Assembly: GCA_034521715.1 (NCBI GenBank)
Contig: JAXHLY010000001.1
Location: 124,001-188,000 of the forward strand
Length of the DNA: 64,000 bases
Direction: 5' to 3'
Source of the DNA: Methylohalomonas sp034521715
Lineage (GTDB): Bacteria; Pseudomonadota; Gammaproteobacteria; Methylohalomonadales; Methylohalomonadaceae
Shown: in pieces, positions 1 through 8,687 of the stretch
Layout of the letters: the number at the start of each line of letters is the position of its first letter
Position numbering within the stretch: the first letter of the stretch is position 1
The notes under the pieces: generated by a model
Database searches by the model: none
What the model saw: only the letters and a program-made list of their open reading frames with translations
What the model was told of the DNA's origin: nothing
Position numbers and translations under genes: made by a program

Positions 1-381
1 CGAGCATATTCTGCAGCACGGCAATATGCTCCAGATAAAAAGATTGCGTGTGTGGCTTTCCGGAATGATCAGTATGCGATCAATCGGTTCGCCATAACGT
101 TCAATGGCGGCCTGCAGCGCCTGTATGGACAGTGATTCAAATGCCGGATTGAGATTGTTGAAGCCGGCAGGGAACAGATTGGTATCCACCGGCGCCAGCT
201 TGAATCCGGCGTTGCGCAGATCCACCGAACAGTAAAACGGCGGCCGTTCGGCCAGCCAATGCTTGCGGAACCAGGACTCGATCCCGGCCTGATGCTCAAG
301 CAGGTGATTTTCGATCTGGTGCAGCGGGCCGGTCAGTGCCGTGGTCAGATGGGGAACGGGATGCGCCGGTTGTGTAGCCAT
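1..381 (-). CDS. gshA: Glutamate-cysteine ligase, N-terminal part (runs off the left edge)
   Basis: The first step of glutathione synthesis, ligation of glutamate to cysteine. The visible N-terminus (MATQPAHPVPHLTTALTG) and the block around YCSVDLRNAGFKLAPVDTN match the proteobacterial gshA family first described from Acidithiobacillus, which is unrelated in sequence to E. coli GshA. The frame breaks at the A-run at 37-41: one extra base restores FYLEHIAVLQNML, the expected continuation after SHTRN. Start ATG at 381 has only a weak ribosome binding site. Only about 125 codons lie in the window. Family assignment comes from remembered sequence. Confidence 0.82.
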   Translation of the reverse strand, partial: MATQPAHPVPHLTTALTGPLHQIENHLLEHQAGIESWFRKHWLAERPPFYCSVDLRNAGFKLAPVDTNLFPAGFNNLNPAFESLSIQALQAAIERYGEPIDRILIIPESHTRNLFIWSILPCCRICS

Positions 382-465
382 AATCAGAAAAACGCCGGGT
401 TAGAACAGATGATTATTTTAACAGCTGGCGAACACTTGCCGCTGACAATTTTATTCCCCGTTGCA

Positions 466-1200
466 TCAACCAAGATCACCCCACAGCGCCTGGCAGGCCG
501 TGATGGCCGCCGGGGCCGCAGTCTCCGTGCGCAGCACCCGCGGCCCCAGGCCGACGGCATGACAGCCGGCCTGTAATGCCGCCTGCCGTTCATCCGGACT
601 GAAACCGCCTTCCGGGCCCGACAGGATGACAATACCCGCCACCGGCGCCGACAGATCGCGCAGCGGCTGGCCGGACTGTGGGTCCAACAACAGGCGGACC
701 GGACCGGCCGGCAGCGTCTCCAGTCGGCGGCCGAACGGCTGTGGCGTATCGACAGGCGGCAATCGGTTACGGCCGCACTGTTCACAGGCGGCGATAACAA
801 TGCCCCGCCAGTGTTCAAGCCTGTTCGGCAGGCGCTTGCCCTCAAGTTTGACCTGGCCGAATTCCGACATGACCGGGACGATCCGGTTCACTCCAAGTTC
901 CACCGCCTTCTGCAGGGTGTAATCCATGTGCCGGCCGCGGGAGACGGCCTGGACCAGCGTGATGTCCAGCGGGCTTTCGCGTTCTATCGCCTGGTGTTCG
1001 CCGACCGCCACTCGCACATCGCGCCCACTGATGGATTGGATGGTCGCCGCATATTGGCCGCCGTGGCCGTTGAACAGGGTCAGGGGCTGGCCGGCGCGCA
1101 GACGCAGGACACGGGCCACATGGTGGGCCGGTTCAGGGGGCAACGCCAACTCATTGCCCGTTGCCAGCGGCGACTCGATGTAAATGCGGATTTCTCTCAT
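466..1200 (-). CDS. rsmE: 16S rRNA m3U1498 methyltransferase RsmE
   Basis: Cytoplasmic SPOUT-family enzyme that methylates N3 of U1498 in 16S rRNA using SAM. It has 244 residues, the usual length. An N-terminal PUA-like domain (RIYIESPL, HHVARVLRLRAGQPLTLFNG) precedes the trefoil-knot region with the conserved LSGPEGGFSPDE and LGPRVLRTETA motifs near the C-terminus, which form the SAM-binding knot. The gene is intact. It lies between bioA and gshA on the same strand, with an octamer repeat array upstream of its start and an 84-base spacer before gshA. In many gammaproteobacteria rsmE also neighbours glutathione synthesis genes. Confidence 0.95.
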   Translation of the reverse strand: MREIRIYIESPLATGNELALPPEPAHHVARVLRLRAGQPLTLFNGHGGQYAATIQSISGRDVRVAVGEHQAIERESPLDITLVQAVSRGRHMDYTLQKAVELGVNRIVPVMSEFGQVKLEGKRLPNRLEHWRGIVIAACEQCGRNRLPPVDTPQPFGRRLETLPAGPVRLLLDPQSGQPLRDLSAPVAGIVILSGPEGGFSPDERQAALQAGCHAVGLGPRVLRTETAAPAAITACQALWGDLG

Positions 1201-1260
1201 GGGTGTTGGCAGGTTGTCTGCGCGATCAGTATCTACCTGACATACGATTCACCAATTAAC

Positions 1261-1360
1261 TGGTTAACTGGTTCATTGGTTAACTGGTTCATTGGTTAAC
1301 TGGTTCATTGGTTAATTGGTTAATTGGTTCATTGGTTCATTGGTTCATTGGTTCATTGGT
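1261..1360. repeat. Octamer tandem array, about 12.5 units of TGGTTNAN
   Basis: Twelve consecutive 8-base units begin at 1261: TGGTTAAC alternates with TGGTTCAT three times, then TGGTTAAT twice, then TGGTTCAT four times, followed by a partial TGGT. It fills the spacer between the end of bioA and the start of rsmE. There are no unique spacers between units, so this is not a CRISPR array. A related AT-rich array lies at 61550-61599. Confidence 0.95.
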
Positions 1361-1378
1361 CGGCAGGCCACCGGGCAT

Positions 1379-2761
1379 TCACTCACGTGTAGCAAGGTCT
1401 ATACCCTCGCGGGCGACTTCCAGCACCCATCTGATCTGTTCGGCTGTAATGACATAAGGCGGCATGAAATAAACCACGTTGCCGAGGGGGCGCAGGAAGA
1501 CGCCCTTCGACATGGCATGATGGTAGACAGTCAATCCACGCCGTTCCTGCCAGGGATAGGGTTCGCGCGTGTTTTTGTTCTTGATCATTTCCATAGCCTG
1601 GATCATGCCGTACTGGCGTACCTCGGCGACATGCGGATGATCCGCCAGCGGCGCAGCGGCATCGGCCATGACCCGTGCGAGTTCACGATTGTCTGCCAGC
1701 ACCGGCGTTGCATCGAACAAATCCAGTGTCGCCAGGGCGGCGCTGCAGCCCAGCGGATTGCCGCAATAGCTGTGCGAATGCAGGAACGCAGTCAGGTTTT
1801 CGTAATCATCGTAAAACGCCTGATAGATACGCTCGTTCGTCAGTGTGACCGACAGCGGCAGATAACCGCCGGTCAATCCCTTGGACAGGCACATAAAGTC
1901 CGGCGTAATACCGGCCTGTTCGCAGGCGAACATCGTGCCGGTGCGGCCAAAACCGACCGCGATCTCATCGGCGATCAAGTGTACCTCATATTCGTCACAG
2001 GCCTCGCGCAGCAGCTGCAGGTAAACAGGGTGATACATACGCATGTGACCGGCGCACTGCACCAGCGGCTCGACAATCACGGCGCAGAGTTCTTCGGCGT
2101 GTTGTTCCAGCAACTGGCGCATGGGTTCGAAACGGCGGCGTGAACAGGCCTCCCAGGATTCACCCGGCTCGCGCTGGAAGCAGTCCGGCGACGGCGCGTG
2201 CAGGCATTGCCACAGCAACGGCCCGTAGGTCTTTTTGTACAGCGGCACGTCGCTGACCGACAGCGCGCCGATGGTTTCGCCGTGATAGCCGTTCTCAAGA
2301 CCGGCAAAACGGCTCTTGCGGGTGCGGCCGGTGTTCTGCCAGTAGTGGAAACTCATCTTCAGCGCCACCTCGACGGCACTGGAGCCGTTATCGGCATAGA
2401 AACAGCGGCGCAGATCACCCGGGGTAATCGCGGCCAGGCGTTCGGATAATTCCACGACGGCCGGGTGGGTGAGCCCCGCCAGCATGACATGTTCCAGCTG
2501 ATCGAGCTGCTCGGCGATGGCGGCGTTGATGCGAGGATTGGCGTGGCCGAACAGATTCACCCACCAGGAGCTGACTGCGTCCAGGTAGCGCCGGCCGTCC
2601 ATGCCTTCGAGCCAGACGCCCTCACCACGGCGGATGGCCACCGGCGGCCAGCGTTCGTGATCCTTCATCTGCGTGCACGGATGCCAGACACTGGCCAGGT
2701 CGCGCCGTACAAGCTGTTCCTGCGCCACCGGCGGCTGAACAAAGTCGTTCTGCATGGTCAA
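1379..2761 (-). CDS. bioA: Adenosylmethionine-8-amino-7-oxononanoate aminotransferase BioA
   Basis: PLP-dependent class III aminotransferase that makes 7,8-diaminopelargonate in biotin synthesis, using SAM as amino donor. Intact, 460 residues. Family signatures include SVWHPCTQMKDHE and SWWVNLFGHANPRI near the N-terminus, DNGSSAVEVALKM, the HSHSYCGNPLGC block, and the PLP-lysine segment CLSKGLTGGYLPLS. The remaining biotin genes are not next to it. It is divergent from hspQ across a 60-base spacer with a short palindrome that could be an operator. Confidence 0.96.
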   Translation of the reverse strand: MTMQNDFVQPPVAQEQLVRRDLASVWHPCTQMKDHERWPPVAIRRGEGVWLEGMDGRRYLDAVSSWWVNLFGHANPRINAAIAEQLDQLEHVMLAGLTHPAVVELSERLAAITPGDLRRCFYADNGSSAVEVALKMSFHYWQNTGRTRKSRFAGLENGYHGETIGALSVSDVPLYKKTYGPLLWQCLHAPSPDCFQREPGESWEACSRRRFEPMRQLLEQHAEELCAVIVEPLVQCAGHMRMYHPVYLQLLREACDEYEVHLIADEIAVGFGRTGTMFACEQAGITPDFMCLSKGLTGGYLPLSVTLTNERIYQAFYDDYENLTAFLHSHSYCGNPLGCSAALATLDLFDATPVLADNRELARVMADAAAPLADHPHVAEVRQYGMIQAMEMIKNKNTREPYPWQERRGLTVYHHAMSKGVFLRPLGNVVYFMPPYVITAEQIRWVLEVAREGIDLATRE

Positions 2762-2782
2762 AACAATCCCGGGATTTGATTT

Positions 2783-2793
2783 GTTATCATAAC
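2783..2793. promoter_or_regulatory. Palindrome GTTATCATAAC in the bioA/hspQ divergent spacer
   Basis: A perfect 11-base dyad sits 22-32 bases upstream of the bioA ATG and 29 bases before the hspQ start, a position suited to a repressor of either promoter. It does not match the E. coli BirA operator. It is one base short of the published BioR consensus TTATMKATAA. Function is unknown. Confidence 0.35.
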
Positions 2794-2821
2794 GGACACA
2801 TTCGAACTGCTACAGGATAAA

Positions 2822-3139
2822 GTGGATATCACCAGACCAAAATTCAGCATCGGCCAGCTGGTGCATCACCGCCGGTTTGACTACCGTGGTGTCATCGTGG
2901 ACATCGATCCCGTATTCATGGGCAGCGACGAATGGTACGACCAGGTAGCACAATCACGGCCGCCAAAGGACAAGCCGTGGTACCGGGTACTGGTGCATGA
3001 TGCCAGCCACGAAACCTATGTCGCTGAACGCCATCTTGAAGAAGATAACGAGGCAACACCCATTAATCACCCCCTCGTTGAGACCTTTTTCCAGTCTTTC
3101 GAGCAGGGCCGGTATCATCTCAACATGCGCGTCAACTAG
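2822..3139 (+). CDS. hspQ: Heat shock protein HspQ (YccV family)
   Basis: A small cytoplasmic protein known in enterobacteria as a heat-shock protein, binder of hemimethylated DNA and specificity factor for Lon. It has 105 residues, typical for the family. Conserved signatures include KFSIGQLVHHRRFDYRGVIVD, DEWYDQVAQSRPPKDKPWY and the HETYVAERHLE segment. The start is a GTG preceded by AGGAT. It is followed after 22 bases by the TerB-like gene in the same direction, so the two may be co-transcribed. Confidence 0.95.
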   Translation: MDITRPKFSIGQLVHHRRFDYRGVIVDIDPVFMGSDEWYDQVAQSRPPKDKPWYRVLVHDASHETYVAERHLEEDNEATPINHPLVETFFQSFEQGRYHLNMRVN

Positions 3140-3161
3140 GCGCACATGATTACCACACATC

Positions 3162-3644
3162 ATGCTCGCATCGCTCCGAAACTTTCTTGCCGAACAGTTT
3201 TCTCTGGAGACCGATTCCGGCGCTGACACGGAACATCACGAGCTCGGGCTGGCGACAGCCGCGCTGGCCATGGATATCGCCCGCGCCGACGAGACGATGG
3301 ATGATGCCGAGCGGCGTCATATTGCCGAGGCCGTTGCCGATTATTTTTCCCTGGCCGGTCCGGAAACCGAAAAGATCATGCAGCTGGCGGATACCCGCCT
3401 GGAGGAATCCGTATCGCTGTATGATTTCACCCGCCAGCTTAATGACGGCCTGGATCGGCAGGAGCGAGTCGAGATCGTCCGGCTTCTATGGGATGTAGCC
3501 TGGGCCGATAACGAAATACACAAATACGAGGAGCACTTCATACGCAAAATCGCCGACCTGCTGTACGTCTCGCACTCCGATTACATCCGCGCGAAACTCG
3601 CGGCCGAAGAAGACCGTCAACGCAATGGTAAAAAAGAAGATTAA
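3162..3644 (+). CDS. TerB-like tellurite-resistance-type protein
   Basis: A 160-residue soluble, helical, acidic protein resembling TerB-domain proteins (metal-associated or stress helical bundles). Two similar halves are visible, each with an acidic pattern: ALAMDIARADETMDDAERRHI and LLWDVAWADNEIHKYEEHFI, as in TerB folds. Biochemical role is not established and no ter operon is present, so tellurite resistance should not be inferred. The TAA stop lies inside the terminal TTAA of a MITE end (3641-3692), so the last codons may have been set by that insertion. Confidence 0.82.
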   Translation: MLASLRNFLAEQFSLETDSGADTEHHELGLATAALAMDIARADETMDDAERRHIAEAVADYFSLAGPETEKIMQLADTRLEESVSLYDFTRQLNDGLDRQERVEIVRLLWDVAWADNEIHKYEEHFIRKIADLLYVSHSDYIRAKLAAEEDRQRNGKKED

Positions 3645-3692
3645 GGAAGCTCTGAATAATTTGTCATTTCGAGCCATGTCCCGAAATGACAC
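3641..3692. repeat. Solo end of the TTAA MITE, forming a hairpin
   Basis: The sequence starts TTAAGGAAGCTCTGAATAAT, like the full copies at 37765 and 44166, then folds into a perfect 10-bp stem (TGTCATTTCG / CGAAATGACA). Only one end of the element is present. It may act as a weak terminator after the TerB-like gene. Confidence 0.8.
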
Positions 3693-4040
3693 TGGATGAT
3701 CGCCAATATAACCGGCTCCCGCCGAAGCCGGGAAATCACAAACCCCGACCGTTACCGCGACACCCCCGGGCGGGTTTTCCATCCTGCCCTACCCTTGAGC
3801 CCACCGGCTCGAATCCGGATTGACCACGGCGGCGCCCATGCCGGCTATGGCGTGCCGGTACAGCTGCACGTCCAGCATCCCGGCGCTTTCCTGCACCAGC
3901 AACCGGCCGGTCTTACCAGGCCCAGTCGACGTCTCGACAGACGGATTGTTCGTGTATCATTAATCAAACAGCCGGAGTTGCCGGGCACGGATTCCGGCAA
4001 GACAACCACAAACCAGTTACGGCCACCTGCTTTCAGACTG
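3693..4040. other. Spacer without a recognisable gene
   Basis: About 350 bases lie between the MITE end and the kinase start. The kinase frame stays open through most of it, but the translation resembles no protein and lacks the composition of the kinase, so the kinase was not extended upstream. No clear promoter or hairpin was identified. Confidence 0.5.
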
Positions 4041-5452
4041 ATGAAAATACCCGGATATGTGATCAAGGATCCGATTGGCAAGGGCGGCATGGCAACCGCT
4101 TATCTTGCCCTGCAGGAATCGCTCGGTCGTGAAGTCGTGCTCAAGGTCCTGGATACCCGCAATGTCCAGAATGCCGATATGGTGGAGCGCTTTCTTGCCG
4201 AAGGGCGCATAGTCGCCTCACTGAATCACCCCAACATCATCACCATATTCGATATCGGGATCTCGGGAGAAGAACTCTACATTTCGATGGAGTACGTTCA
4301 GGGCGGCGATCTCAAGCAGCGAATCAAGGAGGGTCTCTCCGCTGAACAGACCCTGGATTACCTGGCCCAGCTCGCCAGCGGCCTGAAGGCCGCGCACAGC
4401 CGCGATATCGTGCATCGCGATATCAAGCCGGCCAACATTCTCTTCCGCGAAGACGGTACACCGCTTGTCACCGATTTCGGCATCGCCAAGCAAACCACCA
4501 TAAACAGTGAACTCACTTCCACCGGCATGTTTCTGGGCAGTCCGAATTATGTCAGCCCGGAGCAGGCCGACGGCCTTGACGTGGACGGCCGGACAGACAT
4601 TTACAGCCTCGGCTGCGTCCTGTACGAAATGCTGACCGGCAGCAAACCATTCGAGTTCAGCTCCGTTATAGATATTGTCATTCAGCACAAACAGGCAGCC
4701 ATTCCGAAACTGCCGGAAGAACTGTCTGAATTCCAGCCGCTGCTGGAGAAAATGATGGCCAAGAAACCGGAGGATCGTTTTGCGATGTCGGCAGCCTGCT
4801 GGACGCGATCCGGGAGCTTCAGGAGCGGCGCCAGATGCGTCTTGAAGCAGCCGCCAGCTCCAATGACAACCAGGCCGGCGACCGAACATCATCACGACGC
4901 GGTTTCGTTATCCAGATACTGGTTATCCTGATGATTCTGTCCGCCGGTTTCTTTGGCACCGTATTGTATGTCGATGCCCGGCTCAACCGTCCCGATAATA
5001 AACTGCCACAGGCTTCAACCGAAACCGTTCTGAATGATATTCAGGCTGCAGGAGCAGCCAGCGATAAGCCCGATGCCGCATTCAGCGATGCCGGTCCCAA
5101 TCGCGAGGAAGTTATCAGGGCACTGACATGGCTTGGCAAGCAAAGCCTGGAGGAATACAAGCTCACTTATCCGCCCAAGGACAATGCCTATTATTATTTC
5201 AACAAGCTGCTCGAGATTGATCCCGGCAATGAAACGGCGCGGACAGGTATCAGCAACATAGCCGATCGCTATGCCATTCTCGCCGAACAGTCGCTGGCCC
5301 GCAACGAGACCGGGAAAACCGCAACCTATGTCAACCTGGGACTGCGCATCGACCGGGACAATCGTACGTTGCTGTCACTGCAATCGATTCTTGAACAGGA
5401 ACAAGACAGTGGCCTGGCTGATATGTTCAAGGGACTTTTCGGTCAGGGCTGA
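4041..5452 (+). CDS. Membrane-anchored serine/threonine protein kinase (one frame break)
   Basis: A Hanks-type kinase with an N-terminal cytoplasmic catalytic domain, one membrane segment and a periplasmic helical or TPR-like tail. Visible motifs: glycine loop GKGGMATAYLA, lysine in VVLKVLD, catalytic HRDIKPANI, metal-binding DFG and the SPEQ activation segment, over the first 240 residues. After a break near 4787 (one base missing, between RF and DVGSLLDAIRE) the frame continues through LVILMILSAGFFGTVLYV to the stop. Start ATG 4041 was chosen because MKIPGYVIKD is the typical beginning of this family. Substrates are unknown. Confidence 0.88.
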
Positions 5453-5495
5453 TCTGCATGCCCGTCAATGACGATTGAAACCCGGATTCCCGGTA

Positions 5496-6084
5496 TCAAC
5501 GCTGCTGTTCCGGGTTCTGGTCGAGAAACTCCTGTAGGGTTTCCCGGGCCACGTCATCTCGCTCCGGCCTGTTCTCGAGCATCTCCCGTGCCCGGCTCTG
5601 GTTTCGCGACTCCCATTCGGAAACAAGACGGCGAAGCTCCTCCATCTGTTTGTCCGTCAATTCCGCTTCATCCTCGGTTTCCGCGGTAGCTTCCCGTTCC
5701 AGCTCGGCCGGCGGCGGTGTGGCCTCCGGTAGCTGCGGGATCGGCGGTATTCCGGCATCGTTATCATCCAGGCGGCTGCGCAGTTGTGCCGACTGTTCCG
5801 CCTTGCGCCTTGCCGCCTCGGTGTTTTCCTCGGCCCTGATCAGGGCTTCCCGGCGCAGCTGCCAGCGTTGCACCTTCTTCCACCGTCACGCCCGTATCGT
5901 CAACCAGCTGACCTTTTTCAAATACAAACACGCGCGGGGCATCATCGCCACTGCGGTACCATGCCGGCGGCGTGCCGGAAAGCTGTGTCCTGCCACTGAC
6001 GGGATCGACCCATTGATACATGCGCGCGGCCGCCGGCTGCATGAAAATTACCAGCATGATAATAATGATGAAGTTGCGCAGCAC
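5496..6084 (-). CDS. DUF4124 envelope protein (one frame break)
   Basis: A secreted or periplasmic protein of unknown function. The N-terminus has a hydrophobic signal (FIIIIMLVIFMQPAAA) followed directly by MYQWVDPVSGRTQLSGTPP, the DUF4124 pattern. An Ala/Glu-rich coiled-coil-like tail continues in another frame: the break near 5873, one extra G after VTVEE, joins to VQRWQLRREALIRAEE. The joined product is about 195 residues. It is convergent with the kinase and divergent from the molybdenum-carrier-like gene. Confidence 0.78.
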
Positions 6085-6145
6085 GATTGTGGTTCCCGCT
6101 TCAGTCCGCCTGTTGATTCATGAAAGATGACACATATGCTGGAAT

Positions 6146-6610
6146 ATGCAAATGATAATAAAAACCCTGATAAGCGGCGGCCAGACCGGCGTCGATCGCG
6201 CCGCCCTTGATACCGCAATCGAACTGGATATACCGCATGGCGGCTGGTGCCCGGCTGGCCGCCTGGCCGAGGACGGCATCATCCCCGCCCGCTACCTGCT
6301 CAGGGAAACACCCGCGGACACCTATCTGCAGCGCACGGAATGGAATGTCCGCGACAGTGATGCCACCCTGATTATCGCCCCCGGCGAACTGGAGGGCGGC
6401 ACTGCGGCCACCCGCAGGTTCGTCACACAATATAATAAAGCGTGCATGATCATCGATCCCGCTCAGCCGCCTGCCGCTGATCGCTTTCGCCAATGGCTGC
6501 AACAGCATTCCGTACAGACACTGAACATCGCCGGGCCCCGCGAGAGCAAGCAACCCGGTATCTACAAGCAGTCCAGGGCCTGCTTGATCTCCCTTCTGAA
6601 TGAAAGCTGA
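6146..6610 (+). CDS. Putative molybdenum cofactor carrier protein
   Basis: A 154-residue Rossmann-like protein resembling the MoCo-carrier family (Pfam MoCo_carrier), thought to bind and protect molybdenum cofactor. The nucleotide-type loop ISGGQTGVDRAALDTA, the GGWCPAGRLAEDG segment and SDATLIIAPGELEGGT are characteristic. No molybdoenzyme or moa/mob gene lies nearby, so the role is by family only. Its TGA overlaps the ATG of the transporter by one base, indicating translational coupling. Confidence 0.8.
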   Translation: MQMIIKTLISGGQTGVDRAALDTAIELDIPHGGWCPAGRLAEDGIIPARYLLRETPADTYLQRTEWNVRDSDATLIIAPGELEGGTAATRRFVTQYNKACMIIDPAQPPAADRFRQWLQQHSVQTLNIAGPRESKQPGIYKQSRACLISLLNES

Positions 6611-7497
6611 TGTACGACTGGTTCGCACTGGCCAGCGTTTGCGCGATTGCGATTGCCACTGCCGATGCAATCACCAAGCGTTATCTGGGCAATTACCGGG
6701 CATTCGAGATCGTTGTCGTCCGTTTCAGCCTGACCGGCCTGCTCATGCTGCCGCTGTTGTCGCTAACGGGCCTGCCGCCATACAGTAACGACTTGTTGCT
6801 GATAGTGCTGCTGATGCTGCCTTGTGAAATTCTCGCAATGCTTTTGTATATGAAAGCAATACGGGATTACCCATTATCCCTGACATTACCGTATCTGGCT
6901 TTTACGCCGGTCATTATAACCATCGGCGCTTTCCTGTTACTGGGTGAAAGGGTTTCCGTCGCCGGCTTTGGCGGTATCCTCCTGGTGGTTACGGGCGGCT
7001 ACCTGCTGAACGTGGACTCGGCTGCGACCGTTTCCGGCTTTCGGCTTCTTGACCCCCTCAGGGCCGCTTTCATTAACCGCGGCTCCCAGCTGATGCTTGC
7101 TGTCGCCTGTCTCTACAGTATTACCGCGGTACTCGGCAAGGCGGCACTCGACCACGCGCCGCCGCTTGCGTTCGCGGCTTTCTATTTCGTGCTCCTGGGC
7201 CTGGCCACTCTGATAGTGGCCATATTCCTTCAACCACCCGCAATACGCGGCAGCCTGCGCCGGCCCCTGCCATCACTGATAGTGGCGATTTTCATGCTGC
7301 TGATGGTCTTTACACACTTCGAGGCGCTGCAGATGGTGGAAACGGCTTACATGATTACCGTCAAGCGCACCAGCCTGCTGTTCGGCATGCTTTATGGGGC
7401 CTGGCTGTTTGGTGAACGCCACCTGCCGCTGCATTTGCTGGCGGGCAGCCTGATGGTACTGGGCGTATTCTTTATTTACTACAGTCAGCCGATTTGA
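6610..7497 (+). CDS. EamA/DMT-family membrane transporter
   Basis: An integral inner-membrane protein of 295 residues with about ten hydrophobic segments in two repeats, the drug/metabolite transporter plan. The first repeat carries MKAIRDYPLSLTLPYLAFTP and the second MVETAYMITVKRTSLLFGML, each followed by a membrane helix typical of EamA domains. Substrate cannot be predicted. The start overlaps the stop of the molybdenum-carrier-like gene, so the two form an operon. It is followed by REP-type repeats. Confidence 0.88.
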   Translation: MYDWFALASVCAIAIATADAITKRYLGNYRAFEIVVVRFSLTGLLMLPLLSLTGLPPYSNDLLLIVLLMLPCEILAMLLYMKAIRDYPLSLTLPYLAFTPVIITIGAFLLLGERVSVAGFGGILLVVTGGYLLNVDSAATVSGFRLLDPLRAAFINRGSQLMLAVACLYSITAVLGKAALDHAPPLAFAAFYFVLLGLATLIVAIFLQPPAIRGSLRRPLPSLIVAIFMLLMVFTHFEALQMVETAYMITVKRTSLLFGMLYGAWLFGERHLPLHLLAGSLMVLGVFFIYYSQPI

Positions 7498-7515
7498 CGA
7501 TCATGCTGCATTGAT

Positions 7516-7542
7516 GTCGGATTACGCTGACGCTAATCCGAC
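7516..7542. repeat. REP-type hairpin GTCGGATTA / TAATCCGAC
   Basis: A perfect 9-bp stem with a 9-base loop lies 18 bases after the transporter stop. The core is a palindromic repeat found in many gammaproteobacterial spacers. It may end transcription of the transporter operon. Confidence 0.8.
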
Positions 7543-7610
7543 CTACACATGCTGTGGTACCTTTGTTAACGAGATTGCATCGGCCTTCGGGCTGGCAATG
7601 ATGTCTCCCT

Positions 7611-7674
7611 GTAGGAGCCCACTTTAGTGGGCGAACAGGATAACGTCATTCGCGCAGCAAAGCTGCGCTCCTAC
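7611..7674. repeat. Paired REP hairpins (GTAGGAG family), copy 1
   Basis: The unit starts GTAGGAGCCC and ends GCGCTCCTAC. It has two hairpins: CCCACTTTAGTGGG on the left and GCGCAGCAAAGCTGCGC on the right, separated by about 20 bases. This is the bounded two-hairpin layout of REP doublets. Confidence 0.9.
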
Positions 7675-7739
7675 CGCAGGAGGCCCCCTCGGGCCGAACA
7701 ATTCTCAACGGGCCATTCCTGCGGCTGGTCGGCTTGTCC

Positions 7740-7802
7740 GTAGGAGCCCGGTTTACCGGGCGAACACCCAGCGTTCGCGCAGCAGCAAGCTGCGCTCCTA
7801 CA
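7740..7802. repeat. Paired REP hairpins (GTAGGAG family), copy 2
   Basis: Same layout as the copy at 7611: CCCGGTTTACCGGG hairpin on the left, a GCGCAGC...GCTGCGC hairpin on the right, bounded by GTAGGAG and CTCCTAC. It ends two bases before the stop of the minus-strand ABC ATPase gene, so it may serve as its terminator. Confidence 0.9.
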
Positions 7803-7803
7803 C

Positions 7804-8544
7804 TCATTCTGCCGGCTCACGTTCATAGCCGATACAGTTCATGTAAGCCGCTTCCAGATCGATTGCATCGAACTGCCGGCGGCATTCCTCCGGCGTACCG
7901 GAAAAACGGATTTTCCCTTCATGCAATATCGCCATCCGGTCGCAGATTTCGCCGACATCGGCAAGCAAATGTGTGCTGAAAAACAGGGTCATACCCTTAT
8001 CCAGTTTCTCGCGCAGCAGTTGTTTGAACTGATGGCGGGCCTTCGGATCGAGGCCACTCATGGGTTCATCCAGTACCAGGAAATCCCTGCCGCTGGCCAG
8101 GCAGGCAATCAGGCCCAGTTTCTGCGCCATGCCTTTTGAATACTGCCGTACCGGTTTGGTCAGTGCGCCGGGATCGAGATCCAGCGAGCGTGCATAATAT
8201 TCAATCTGTGTCTGCACGTTGTCAGCGCCATACAGTGAAGACATCATGTCAAGAAACTCGATACCCTTGAGATAGTAAGGCGGTTTGAAATGCTCCGGCA
8301 GGAAGGCCAGCCTGCGGCGGGCCCTGTAATCCGTCTGCGGTTTCCCGTAAATCTCGATGGAACCGCTGTCGACAGCTATGAAATCCAGAATAGCCTTGAT
8401 CAGGGTGGTCTTGCCGGCGCCGTTCATGCCCACCAGGGCAATCGAGTCCCCGGCTGCAACCTCCAGATCAACCCGGGCAAGCACTGGACTGCCGGCGCCA
8501 TAGGATTGCCGCAGGTCAGTTATCTTTAGCGGGGATGCGGACAT
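7804..8544 (-). CDS. ABC transporter ATP-binding protein (ABC-2 type)
   Basis: The cytoplasmic ATPase of an ABC exporter, about 246 residues. Walker A GMNGAGKTTLIKA, signature QYSKGMAQKLGL, Walker B DFLVLDEPMSGLDP and the switch histidine in FFSTHLLADV are all present. Start ATG 8544 (MSASPLKITDLRQSY) is preferred because the domain begins there and a longer frame would cross the pilin terminator; ATGs at 8556 and 8574 remain possible. There is no permease next to it. The best partner is the permease at 11849-12632, about 3 kb away on the same strand. Confidence 0.9.
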   Translation of the reverse strand: MSASPLKITDLRQSYGAGSPVLARVDLEVAAGDSIALVGMNGAGKTTLIKAILDFIAVDSGSIEIYGKPQTDYRARRRLAFLPEHFKPPYYLKGIEFLDMMSSLYGADNVQTQIEYYARSLDLDPGALTKPVRQYSKGMAQKLGLIACLASGRDFLVLDEPMSGLDPKARHQFKQLLREKLDKGMTLFFSTHLLADVGEICDRMAILHEGKIRFSGTPEECRRQFDAIDLEAAYMNCIGYEREPAE

Positions 8545-8602
8545 GGCAGCCAGCATTACAGATTTCACGGGCATGGAGAAAGATGGTTTCTGCAAAGAAA
8601 AA

Positions 8603-8621
8603 GGCCCGCCTGGGGCGGGCC
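8603..8621 (-). terminator. Rho-independent terminator of the pilin gene
   Basis: On the minus strand GGCCCGCC pairs with GGCGGGCC across a 3-base loop and is followed by TTTTTC. It lies 67 bases after the pilin stop, isolating the highly regulated pilin transcript from the ABC gene. Confidence 0.9.
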
Positions 8622-8687
8622 TGCAACGACTGGAGTTGCCAGTTTTAAGAGGAGAAAGCCCCTTCTTGTTGTTACCACTCAATCAAA

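Noticed and set aside
1261..1360. Regular repeat that might be a CRISPR array
   Set aside because: Units are 8 bases and contiguous with no unique spacers, and no cas gene is in the window.
3162..3644. Tellurite resistance
   Set aside because: Only a lone TerB-like domain is present, without terC, terD or terZ; TerB-like folds occur in many unrelated contexts.
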